Assembly: GCF_035046505.1 (NCBI RefSeq) | Contig: NC_089821.1 | Span: 7,662,218-7,726,217 of the forward strand | Reading direction: 5' to 3' | Source: Tiliqua scincoides | Taxonomy: Eukaryota > Chordata > Lepidosauria > Squamata > Scincidae | Length of the DNA stretch: 64,000 nt | Part shown: piece after piece, positions 44,610-54,466 of the stretch | Position numbering within the stretch: position 1 is the first letter of the stretch | Layout of the letters: every line of letters begins with the position of its first letter | Position numbers and translations under genes: made by a program | Notes under the pieces: model-generated | Databases searched by the model: none | Told to the model about the DNA's origin: nothing | What the model saw: the letters and a program-made list of their open reading frames with translations, nothing else

Positions 44610-44850
44610 AACAACAACAACAGTATTTATATACCGCTTTTCAACAAAAAGTTCACAAAGCGGTTTACAGAGAAAATCAAATATTTAATGGCTCCCTGTC
44701 CCAAAAGGGCTCACAATCTAAAAAGATGCAACACCAGCAGATAGCCACTAGAAAAGACACTGCTGGGGTGAGGTGGGCCAGTTACTCTCCCCCTGCTAAA
44801 TAAAAGAGGAGCACCCGCTTGAAAAAGTGCCTCTTACCCAGTTAGCAGTG
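44610..44850 (-). mobile_element. L2-tailed SINE
   Basis: Minus strand: 3' (GTT)n tail at 44610-44621, then ATATACCGCTTTTCAACAAA and GGCTCACAATCTAAAAAG phrases in complement. LINE2 (44861-45235) inserted at its 5' end. Confidence 0.65.
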
Positions 44851-44860
44851 GTAGCTAACT

Positions 44861-45235
44861 CATTGTTGGCAACCTTCAGTCTCAAAAGACTCTGGTATCG
44901 CGCTCTGAATGGTGGTTCTGGAACAGCGTCTAGTGTGGCTGAAAAGGCCGATTCGGGAGTGACAATCCCTTCCACACTGGGAGCAAGTGCAGTCTGTCCC
45001 TGCTCTGTCTCCCTGGCTATGGGCCTTCCTTCTTTGCCTCTTAGCCTCAGACTGGTGGCCAAGTGTCTCTTCAAACTGGGAAAGGCCATGTTGCACAGCC
45101 TGCCTCCAAGCGGGCTGCTCAGAGGCCAGGGTTTCCCACCTGTTGAGGTCCACTCCTAAGGCCTTCAGATCCCTCTTGCAGATGTCCTTGTATCGCAGCT
45201 GTGGTCTACCTGTAGGGCGCTTTCCTTGCACGAGG
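44861..45235 (-). mobile_element. LINE2 3' segment with 11-bp target duplication
   Basis: Flanks GGTAGCTAACT (44850-44860) and GGTAGCTAATT (45236-45246), 10 of 11. It encodes GKRPTGRPQLRYKDICKRDL and a finger remnant. Tail stem intact with loop TTTG, the same subfamily form as the copy at 36780. Confidence 0.9.
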
Positions 45236-45246
45236 GGTAGCTAATT

Positions 45247-46415
45247 ACCCCTGTGTATTCTTCAGTACACAGAATCATGAGCTACTCATGATACAGTGTG
45301 GTTTCTGGAGAGAAGAACTTCTGACATCTTACGTAAGATGATCTCAGCAGAGAGTCTCAGAGTGGGATGACGACTGTTCATCCTTCTCATAGTTTCATTT
45401 AAAGGATGTTTCTGGAGTTTATTGAATGTAATCCCCCCCCACACACACACACACTCCTCACATATACATTTGTGCAGAACTGTGAAAGCCAACTAGCAGC
45501 AACCATTTGTTTTGTGGGTGCAAATGTGTAGTGCACCCATGAAACATCCAGCCCACTGATCAGGGTGACACCCTGGACCAGTGGCACTGTAAGATGGATA
45601 TTATAACTGAGCGACCATCAAAGCTTCTGCTCAAGATGAAGTGTCATTTCAAGGTGAACAGAGAGTCATCGTCTTCATAAATGTGTCTCTGGAAAGTTTC
45701 AAGAATGCTGCAGGATTAACAGGTCACATCTTGGATGGGTAATCAAATCGCCGGCAACATGGAAACATTGTATGTGTTCACATAGGTTGTGTCCCCCACC
45801 CCCGTTTTCAGAGTGTAGATCTTTCTTTCTACACCTTCTTTTGTTTCAAACAATTCCAGATCCTTGGCTGAATGCACCCCCTTCTCATGTACCCAGCTAA
45901 CGCACTGAGCACTCAGTTGCCATAGAAACAAAAAGGACAGAAACAGTTTATGTATTTCAAAAGCCATCAGCCTCTATGCTGTGGATTTTGATAACTGAGC
46001 CTCAACATTAGCCATCCTTTAAAAAAAAAAAGACAGCGATGATGTTTATATTCACTTTTTCTCTTTCACTATTGCTAAAGGAAATGAAGCATCTATCTGT
46101 TTAGCTTTCCTTTCATCTGCTTTATATATAGTTCAAGTTTTAGAGTTAATTCTTTTTTTTCTTTCTCCTTAAGTGTTTATTAAGTCAGAATGGAAACAAA
46201 CAGATAGCGAGTAGGCTGGCGTCACATGGTTCTTCGTAGTTAAAACAAAGCTAATTGCTCTTCTAAACTTCAAAGAAAACCTCGATAAAATGTGGTCGTT
46301 TCAGTTGTATTTAATGATTGCCTTTAGTAAAACGACGGCCCACAATGTACGGCATTTGTGCAACCTCCATGTGCTTCAAAAGTGCTTGTGTGACGTGCAC
46401 AATCTCTGCAGAGGG
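45247..46415. other. Repeat-poor block
   Basis: A short C/AC run lies at 45434-45453 and an A-run at 46019-46031. 45980-46400 is free of known repeats with several CpG and ATTA motifs. No gene. Confidence 0.4.
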
Positions 46416-46628
46416 CAGTGACATAGCTAGAGGGGGTGCAAAGCACTAAGTTTTGCAGGGAACCTCACCGCGGCATGCAAGCAGCCGCCCCCCTCTTCTT
46501 CGGAGCCAGGAGTATGCCTCCATTTTGCTCTAGCGACATCCGAAGGGGAGGGGGAGGCACCGTTTGCACGCTGTGGTGAGGCTCCCTGCAAAACTTAGTG
46601 CTTTGCAGCCCTTCTAGCTATGCTACTG
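46416..46628. mobile_element. MITE1 (palindromic hAT MITE)
   Basis: CAGTGACATAGCTAGAGGG start, TTCTAGCTATGCTACTG end, inverted arms. Flanks GCAGAGGG and GCAGAGGA agree at 7 of 8. Confidence 0.88.
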
Positions 46629-48042
46629 GCAGAGGAATAGTGATCCAGTGGCAGGGCAAGTGTTTTGCATAGGCAAGGTACAAAAAATCTCAGGTAGCAT
46701 AAGGACTATTAAAGACTTTTACCTGATGTTGATGCTAGTTGGAGCAGATGGTGTGTATTGGAATTGCGGAAGATATTACCGAAGAGAAAGGGTGTTGTGT
46801 CCACAGTGCCCCTTGCTCTGAGTAAATGCAGGATTAAAGCCCAGGTGGTAGCTGGAGGTGTGCTGCACAGCTGCAGCCACTAGAGCATAAGGAGATCCCT
46901 CAGGTATATAGGGAGCACCTGAGGCAGAAAGGGTTTGGTGGGTGATAGAAGGAGTGCAGGTTGGAGAGGAGACTAACTTGGCTTATTGAATTGGGAATCA
47001 GACTGTGGATTGTGACTGTACTTTGGCTTTGGACTTTGATTTGGATACCCTGATGGATTGGACTGACCTACCTGGAACCTGACTTTGGACTGTAACTTGG
47101 CTTATTGGCAACTCTGATTGATTGGACTGGTTTACAAGGCCCAGTGGATTGGGATTTGGCAAAACATGGTACTAGACATGCTCAGGTTGCTGCTATGTGA
47201 TGTCTCATCTTTACGAACATCAACATTAGTTTGTTAGTGGAATAAGAAAATAAGAAGGGGGCAGGCAAAGAATGGTCCAGCTTGAGACTATCAAAACTGA
47301 TACAAAGATGAAGGTCCAACAATTGAAAGAAGCCTTGCTTGATGGGGTAGCGTGGAGAGCTCTCACCTAGAAGGTCTCCAAAGGCTCTCCCATATCTTGA
47401 AAATATGATCAAGGTTTGCATATTTTCTCTTCGCCATTTGTAGCTGGTGAGTTCCTGAGGAAAAAAGTGCTTATTTCTGGTGAGCACGCGCTGAATGACA
47501 TCACTTCCTGCTTTATGACATCACTTTTGACCTTCAGCAGGCATCATGAATGCTGTTTGGCCAGCAGTATGAAACAGTTTTGACACTCCTGATCTACATG
47601 GTATCAGGGTGACCCCATGGACCACCTAGTCCAGTTTTGTCTGCTCTTGACTAGCGTCAATTCTCAAGCAAGATTTTTCTCCTGGTCTGGTCTATTCCCC
47701 AACATCTGAGGTGGCATAGCAAGTCTCTGGTTGCAGGGGGCCTTGCTGCTCTAAATTGTTCTGTCTCCTCCCCACATAGACCCCTTACCTTCTGCCACCA
47801 CCTCCCCCTGTACTCATAGTTTTTAAAAAGGCAAAGGGAAGCAGAAGGTGCTGTTTGCCACCACGCTCATCTCCTTCCACCACTTCCCTTTCTCAGAAGG
47901 AACAGTGAGGTCATCTGGTCTGTGTCAGGTAGTCGGCTGGCAGAGGCAGTGTGTAGTGCATCACCACCAAGCCAATGTCTCCCCTCAACTTGCTTCCTAT
48001 GGCCACACCACACCTCATTTGTAGGGCCAGCTGTGGTCTCTC
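46629..48042. other. Gene-free stretch with a TTGGACT-rich tract
   Basis: 46975-47165 is rich in TTGGACT, GGACTTT and GATTGGACTG phrases, an irregular low-complexity tract. A hAT-like right end lies at 47484-47591. No exon recognised. Confidence 0.4.
47484..47591 (-). mobile_element. hAT-like end fragment
   Basis: Read on the minus strand it begins CAGGAGTGTCAAAACTGTTT and continues 'catactgctggccaaac'. It resembles the start at 55006. Only one end was found. Confidence 0.5.
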
Positions 48043-48508
48043 CAGTGGCATAGCTAAAGGGGGTGTGCAAGGGGATTTTTACAATCATAGAGGTTCTCTC
48101 TCTTTCAAGAACCAACACATGGTTTGGTCTCAGTTCTGGCCTCCGGTTCTCCCAGGCAGGCTGACAAGCAGCTCCATCTCTCACAAAGAAGGCAGCCAAG
48201 ACGCTTCTTGCTCACACCAAGAGCAGGAGGAATCACTCAGCTGGGCTTGTCAGCTGCTTCAAGGTCTTGCCATTCTCAGCGGTTCAGGGAGCTGCCGGTG
48301 TCCTCGAACTGGCGACCTTCTGATGTTATCTTCAGGCTAACGAAGGCTCTACCCTCTAGACCAGACCTCCTGCCCACCTCCATTCCACCTCTGTTTTGCT
48401 TCCACTGCCCAGAATGGCTCTGAAGGGGATGAGGAGGGGCGACTTGCATGCTGCGGTGAGGCTCCTTGCAAAACTTAGTGCTTTGCACCCCCTCTAGCTA
48501 CGCCACTG
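48043..48508. mobile_element. MITE1 carrying a SINE fragment, perfect 8-bp duplication
   Basis: CAGTGGCATAGCTAAAGGGG start, CTCTAGCTACGCCACTG end; GGTCTCTC flanks it exactly (48035-48042, 48509-48516). Most of the left arm is replaced by the tRNA-SINE fragment at 48063-48393; the right arm is intact. Confidence 0.9.
48063..48393 (-). mobile_element. tRNA-derived SINE fragment inside MITE1
   Basis: Minus-strand relative of 32283-32637. It keeps the tRNA-like head (CTCGAACTGGCGACCTTC in the given strand) and body but lacks the 3' tail, which may have been lost with the MITE1 left arm. Confidence 0.75.
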
Positions 48509-50286
48509 GGTCTCTCTCAACCTTGCAACCTACAGTCCTTTTAACTGGAGATGGCGGGATTGAACCTGGGCCCTTCTATATACAAAACACATTCTCTTTT
48601 ATTCAGTTATAGCTCCTTCCAAACAGAGTTGGATAAAAATGGGGGGGGGGGCGAGCTTGCAGCAATATTTGTGGTGCTGGCCAAATTTCTAGGGGGGCTC
48701 CAAAAGTTTCATTTTCAAGGGAAATTTCTAGTCCTGATGCCGGTGGCGAAAATCACAACATTCTTTTGAAAGTTTGACTTGCAAACGGAATGAAGCTTCC
48801 AAGAGAATATTGAATAATGTATGCAAACTATTGTAATTTATTCTAACGAGAACATTTGGGGGACAGATTGGCACATTGTAACTAGAGCTCTGCCCGTATC
48901 TGAGACGGTACCCTCCAAAGTGGAGGGAACGGTCGCCATCTTCGCTGCTTTTAATAACCACATAAGCCGGCATTGTTGCCATACTCATCGCATGAGAGTC
49001 GGGCAACAGATGTCATAGCACTGAACTGAAACGATCACATCAGAATAGAAAACAGTTAATCGTTTGGCTGCGAAAGGGAAAGAGTGTCGCTTCCGAAAAT
49101 AGACCTTTTACTCCAGTCAAGCAAATAACGCAGGATGTGAGGGAGGGCATTGTCTTTGGTTATGCAGCAATAAAGCCTGCATGTTAATGGCTGCGGCCAT
49201 AACTCTGAATTGGTCTCCAGGGTGTCTTCAAACGTCCATCAGAAAAGCAACGTGGAATCTTTGCGCGAGACCCGCGGTGCTCTTGAGGACCGCGGGTGAG
49301 CCGGTGTGAAAATGAAGAATCCTGCAACAAATCAGGGGATGAATGGGGCAAAAACCAGGTGAAGAAAGGATGAAAAAAGGAGCTGTCTCTCAAAATATAA
49401 TCTGTCAAGGAGAATACCCTTATCATTCTGCAGCAGTCCCAGCAGTTATGAGGAGGGAGGGAAGCGCACAACTATTCAGGGCAGTGTGGTGTGTTAATCA
49501 CAAGCTCATAACTGGCAGTAAAACTGAAAGGACCACGTCTGCCGTGGTGAATAATTTCCATGCCAAGGCCCAGAACAGGCAAGCCATGTCATTTGTAACA
49601 TCTGCCTCGAGAAACGCCAGCCAAAATGAGCTAGTTAGAAAGTTTACAGTGCTGCTTTCCAAGCTCGGAAAGTTGGCTCCAAAAGCCTTCCACCCCCGGG
49701 GGGCGTGGGGGGATTTGACGTCCTAAAAGCATTTCATCAAACAGGTTTTTTAAAAAAGTGGAAAGACTCAAATGCTTAAAAAGATGACATTTCTTTATCA
49801 GAACAATGCAACTTTTATTAGACAAATAAATTGTTTTCCCAAAGTTATTGCGGCTAAAAGCCTTGGGATTTGCATTCGGTTTATGTCTGGCCGTCCCCGA
49901 TTTACAGCTGTAGTGAGATTATAAGTGAAGGTAAAATAAAAGTGGAAAAGCTAGCCGTCATCATTCTCTCCCTCATTGCCATAATTGTACACAATATATA
50001 CCCCAGTTCTGTCCAATGAGGTCAGTTCTACAGCATTGGTCGTCCTCTCTAGAGCTGGCGAAGGGAAGAGAGCCAGATTGTTCTGGGCTCCTGTTCACAG
50101 CCTGTACTACGGCAGCCAGCTGCCTTTATAGGAGAATGCAACAGGGAAAGGGACTTGGTGTTCACCCAGACTTGCAATGGACAAAGTCCTACATACGAAG
50201 GTGACTGTGGCATGATCCGCACATTCAGTACAATAAGGTGGTAAACACTGAGGGAATAGCATGGGCTGTAGCATTTCAGACTGGTA
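48509..50286. other. Repeat-poor block
   Basis: A G-run lies at 48640-48649. 48770-49140 is rich in CpG for this window and has a GTCGCCATCTTCG (YY1-like) motif. No gene or known repeat. Frames overlap on both strands. Confidence 0.4.
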
Positions 50287-50296
50287 CATTTCAGAC

Positions 50297-50357
<61 letters not shown>
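50287..50357. repeat. (AC)n microsatellite
   Basis: About 35 CA units with a single early interruption (CGCA). Long dipeptide frames here are artefacts. Confidence 0.97.
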
Positions 50358-50358
<1 letters not shown>

Positions 50359-50548
50359 CTCTACCAGTAAAATAAAAATATCTGAAAGTAGCTGGAAGTC
50401 ATCTCCTAGCTCCTCTTTCTTCCCCAGCCGTTATCACATCAGAGGCATCTGGGAAGGTCTGACCAGGAATGGTCAAGGTCTTCTCGATTGCCTTTATAGT
50501 AAAAACGAGGTTTAGGATCGCACCTATTTGTGAAGTTATGTCCGACTC

Positions 50549-50628
50549 CTTTCAATCATCTAGTTGCACAGAGAAATATTCATCCCATGATTTTGTTCTG
50601 AGTTATTGTTTATCAGCTCTGCAAAGCT
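50549..50628 (+). repeat. Duplicated 80-bp segment, copy A
   Basis: Shares CAATCATCTAGTTGC-type, TTTTGTTCTGAGTTATTG and TGCAAAGCT phrases in order with 52178-52258, about 85% identical by eye. Not part of any repeat recognised here. Confidence 0.75.
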
Positions 50629-50813
50629 ATTATGATGATATGATCAAATTTTTACTGTACTCTGTTAAAAATATTAATCACAATACATATAATTTCAGTG
50701 GAATTTTAGAATGTTTAAAATGCTCCTCATACTTGAGTGCCAATACTGGGAGAAATGCAAACGAACAGATGAACGGACGGATGGACAAACTGACTGACTG
50801 ACTGACTGACTAA

Positions 50814-51257
50814 GGGCGCAATCCTGAGATGCCCTGAGTCCCTTGCGCCAGCCCTAATGTTAGGCCGTGAGTCGGTTAGGCCGACAGAGGAACTGAGCCT
50901 TGTGTCTGCTGATGCAAGACTCTGAGGTGAGAGGGGAAGGTGGGTGGGGGGAGGCCCCAGGGGCAGGTGGGTGGGGAGCAGGAGGTAGGTCTGGGACCTG
51001 GCAGTTATGCTGGATTCCGACCCCGCTCCCCGAGCAGCACGGAGTGGCTTCAAGTCGCTCCGCTCTCCTTGGACTTGTGCCACCTCAGGAGGTGGCACAA
51101 GTCCGAGGAGATCCATAGGGGCTGCAGTGGTTTACCCAGGGATAAGGGAAAGAGTTTCCCCTTGCCTTCCACTGAGCCACTGTGGTGCCCTATCTTGCAC
51201 TGGATACAGCCCAAGCCTCCTGGCTTGCCTGTTCCAGTGCAAGATAGGATTGCGCTC
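50814..51257. mobile_element. Harbinger-like element
   Basis: GGGCGCAATCCTGAG start and AGGATTGCGCTC end; flanked by TAA and TAT. It follows a (TGAC)n run at 50790-50811. The interior shares the 'ataagggaaagagtttcccc' segment with 83-619. Confidence 0.65.
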
Positions 51258-51275
51258 TATCTAACTAACTAATGG

Positions 51276-51530
51276 GCAGCCTGATCCTAAACTGTGCTGG
51301 AACAGGCAGGCCAGTTGGCCTGCCCCGTATCCAGTGCAGGGTTGGCTGCCGTGCAACTTGGAGTAAAGGGAATTCATTCGCCTTACCCCATGTCACATGG
51401 CAGCTGCCCCTATGGGGGCTACTCAATTCTGCACCACCTAAATAGGTGGTGCAGATCCAAGCAGCCTGGTGTAAGGCTGGGCTACTTGGGAGGGGGCTAA
51501 GGATCCAGCCTAAGTGCCAGAACCTGGTCC
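51276..51530. mobile_element. Harbinger-like element, partial
   Basis: CAGCCTGATCCTAAACTG start and family phrases 'aacaggcaggccagttggc' and 'tggtgcagatccaagcagcc'. The right end overlaps the CR1 boundary and is unclear. Confidence 0.5.
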
Positions 51531-51535
51531 TGAAT

Positions 51536-51700
51536 TATGTCAGAATGCCAGATGCAGGGGAGGGCACCAGGATGAGGTCTCTTGTTATCTGGTATGCTCC
51601 CTGGGGCATTTGGTGGGCCGCTGTGAGATACAGGAAGCTGGACTAGATGGGCCTATGGCCTGATCCAGTGGGGCTGTTCTTATGTTCTTATGTTCTTATG
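51536..51700 (+). mobile_element. CR1-like LINE 3' UTR with three TTCTTATG units
   Basis: UTR fragment with hairpin GGCC-TAT-GGCC and three tail octamers, the clearest view of the family's 3' terminal repeat. Confidence 0.92.
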
Positions 51701-52866
51701 TCCTGCTCCCCTCCCATCCTGCCCGTCACCTGCTCTTCCCATGGCAAGGGGGCTAAATGTGTCGTTTAGCCCACAAGAATTCTGCTGAACGTCCAGCGAA
51801 GCGAAGCTCTAGCAGAACTCAAGCTCTGCTCCATATGGTTTAGGGTCTGTCTATCCTTGACTTTGGTCACTGTTAGAAACTGATGTGATACATCATTCAA
51901 AAGTTGATTTTGGATTTCCAAAGCAGAAATGAATTTGCTGTACTGGCTCAATGTCATGACTTATTAATACTCTCTCTGCAGGTAATTACAGATGCAAGGG
52001 AACACACATTTTTCTGTGTTTGCTTGAAGTTTATTAATTTATACAAGAATAAGCATAATTAGTAGAACTAATTAATTTCTCAGATTTAACTTATTTATCC
52101 TGAATATACCCACTCTATGGATGAGCAGCTACCCTGACACTTTAATAAATGTAAATGAAGTGTGAACAAATGTTTTCCTTTTAATCATCTAGTTGCGTAG
52201 AGAAATCCGCACCCCCGTGACTTTGTTCTGAGTTATTGTTTAACAGCTTTGCAAAGCTTTCAGGATGGTTTGGTATCTACTGTTGCTTCAAGTCGATACA
52301 CCCTCACGTTGAGGGAGCGTCTTCCTGGCATGGGGAGGAAGCGCCAGGCAGCTCGGTTTTGCAATGGGTGGCTAGTTCAGCTAACTATTCCTCGCAAAGC
52401 ATCCTCTAAGGGGCTTTCTGGAACACGCAAAACACATTCTGCCTATGTTTTTGTGCATCTGTTGCTGTGGTTGGTCTTTTTTCTAGTTAAGGAAGTGAAG
52501 AACGTGGTATGGAGAGGGGAAAATAGATTTAGCCAAGAGCGCTAAAAATAGTGTTTCACCAGTCCTAAGAAAGATGGCCCAGAAGTCAAATCCAGAGGGA
52601 TAACAATGCTGATCTGTGGAAACAAAAGCAACCAAAAAAAATCTCACGGCAGCTTGAAGTCCAGGACACGTATTTTGAAATAAACCTTTGTAAGCCAAAC
52701 GCTTCCAATGCAGGACGACTATGCTCTTGACCTTTTGGCCTCATGTTTGGTAGTTATATTCAAATGTTCTTTTGTATGTACTCAAGGCTCATATTCCCAC
52801 CCACTTAACTGAGAGCCAGGTGTAGGGGTTCAGGAGTTGGACTTAGACTCGGAAGATCTGTGTCTA
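51701..52866. other. Repeat-poor block
   Basis: No gene recognised. 51990-52140 is AT-rich with several TAATTA-type motifs. It contains duplicated segment B at 52178-52258. Confidence 0.4.
52178..52258 (+). repeat. Duplicated 80-bp segment, copy B
   Basis: Partner of 50549-50628 in the same orientation, 1.63 kb away. Flanks on both sides are unrelated. Confidence 0.75.
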
Positions 52867-53594
52867 CCCAATGTGCGGCGGCAGTGAAGAAGGCTAATTT
52901 CCATGCTTGGGATCATTAGAAAAGGTATTGAGAATAAAACAGCTATTATAATGTCATTGCACAAATCAATGCTAAGGTCACACCTGGAGTACTGTGTCCA
53001 GTTCTGGTTGCCACATCTCAAAAAGGACATAGTAGAAATGGAAAAGGTACAGAGGAGAGCAACCAGAATGATTACCAGACTGGGACACCTCCCTTACTAC
53101 AGCATTTGGGGCTCTTTGGTCCAGAAAAAGGTGCCTGAGAGGGGGACATGATTGAGACGTACAAAATTATGCAGGGGGTGGATAGAGTGGATAGAGGGAT
53201 GTTCTTTTCCCTATCATATAACACCAGAACCAGGGGACATCCACTAAGATTGAGTGTTGTGAGAGTTAAAACAGGCAAAATAAAATATTTCTTTATCCAG
53301 TGTGTAATTAATCTGTGGAACTCCTTGCCATAGGATCTGGTGATGGCATCTGACCTACATGCCTTTGAAAGGAGCTTGGACAGATTTCTGGAAGAAAAGT
53401 CCATCACAGTTTACAAGCCGTGATGGGTCTGTGCAACCTCCTGATTTTAGAGGTGGGCTACCTCAGAATGCCAGATGCACCAGAATGCAGGCCTCTTGTC
53501 TTGTGTGCTCCCTGAGGCATCTGGTGGGCCACTTGTGATGCAGGAAGCCTGACTGGATGGGCCTTTGGCCTGATCCAGTGGGGCTCTTCTTACG
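52867..53594 (+). mobile_element. CR1-like LINE 3' segment, old copy
   Basis: Plus strand from 'caatgtgcggcggcagtgaa'. Encodes MLGIIRKGIENKTAIIM, RSHLEYCVQFWLPHLKKDIV, RATRMITRLGHLPY, then after breaks MIETYKIMQGVDRVDRG. The UTR ends in one decayed octamer. More diverged than other copies. Confidence 0.88.
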
Positions 53595-53768
53595 TAAGCT
53601 TAAGATTCAAACTGCACTGCCATGCAAACTTGCAGAAGTGTTTGAAGAAAACCATTGATTCATTTGCTCCATCTGCTCTTGGTATTTTGAATCCAAGCCT
53701 GAGCTAGCAGATGCCCCCATGCAGGTTCATGTCTTCCACAGAGATGCACCTGCATATTGCTTTATCAT

Positions 53769-53992
53769 AAGCACATAAGATCAGCCCCACTGGATCAGGT
53801 CATAGGCCCATCTAGTCCAGCTTCCTGTATCTCACAGCGGCCCACCAAATGCCCCAGGGAGCACACCAGATAACAAGAGACCTCATCCTGGTGCCCTCCC
53901 TTGCATCTGGCATTCCTATTTCTAAAATCCCATTTCTAAAATCAGGAGGTTGCACATACACATCATGGCTTGTAACCTGTAATGGATTTTTC
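53769..53992 (-). mobile_element. CR1-like LINE 3' UTR
   Basis: Minus-strand UTR from a single tail unit to 'taatggatttttc'. Has a small internal duplication (CCCATTTCTAAAATC twice). Confidence 0.88.
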
Positions 53993-54224
53993 TGTCATCC
54001 CATAGGTTCTTAGTTTCCTGTTGCCATGGATATCCATGTGGCCAAGGACTGCCCACCAACTGTCATGCAGTCTGTGGAAATGAGGAAAATGAAACATCCT
54101 GCATAAAGGTTCTCCTCTTCTCACCTCCCAAATGGAACATGCAATTCAGCCAGTATATGGGACTTTGGATACCACTGTAGCAACAGTAAGGGCACTTATT
54201 TCAGGAGAAACTAGCAGCGCCACC

Positions 54225-54466
54225 CAGTGGCATAGCTAGAGGGGGTGGAAAGCACTAAGTTTTTCAGGGAACCTCACCACAACATGCAAGGGGCCCCTAC
54301 CCTTCAAAGTTATTCTAGGCGGTGGGAGCAAAAAGGAGGCATTTGCCTCTGTTTTGTTCCTAATGCCTGGAATGGCTCCAAATGGGAGGGGGAAGAGCCC
54401 CTTGGATACTGTGGTAAGGCTCCCTGAAAAACTAAGTGCTTTACATCCCCTCTAGCCACACCACTG
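54225..54466. mobile_element. MITE1 (palindromic hAT MITE)
   Basis: CAGTGGCATAGCTAGAGGG start, CTCTAGCCACACCACTG end, inverted arms. Flanks GCGCCACC and GCTCCACC agree at 7 of 8. Confidence 0.88.

Noticed and set aside
50049-50354. Cys-Val repeat protein
   Set aside because: Translation of an (AC)n microsatellite.
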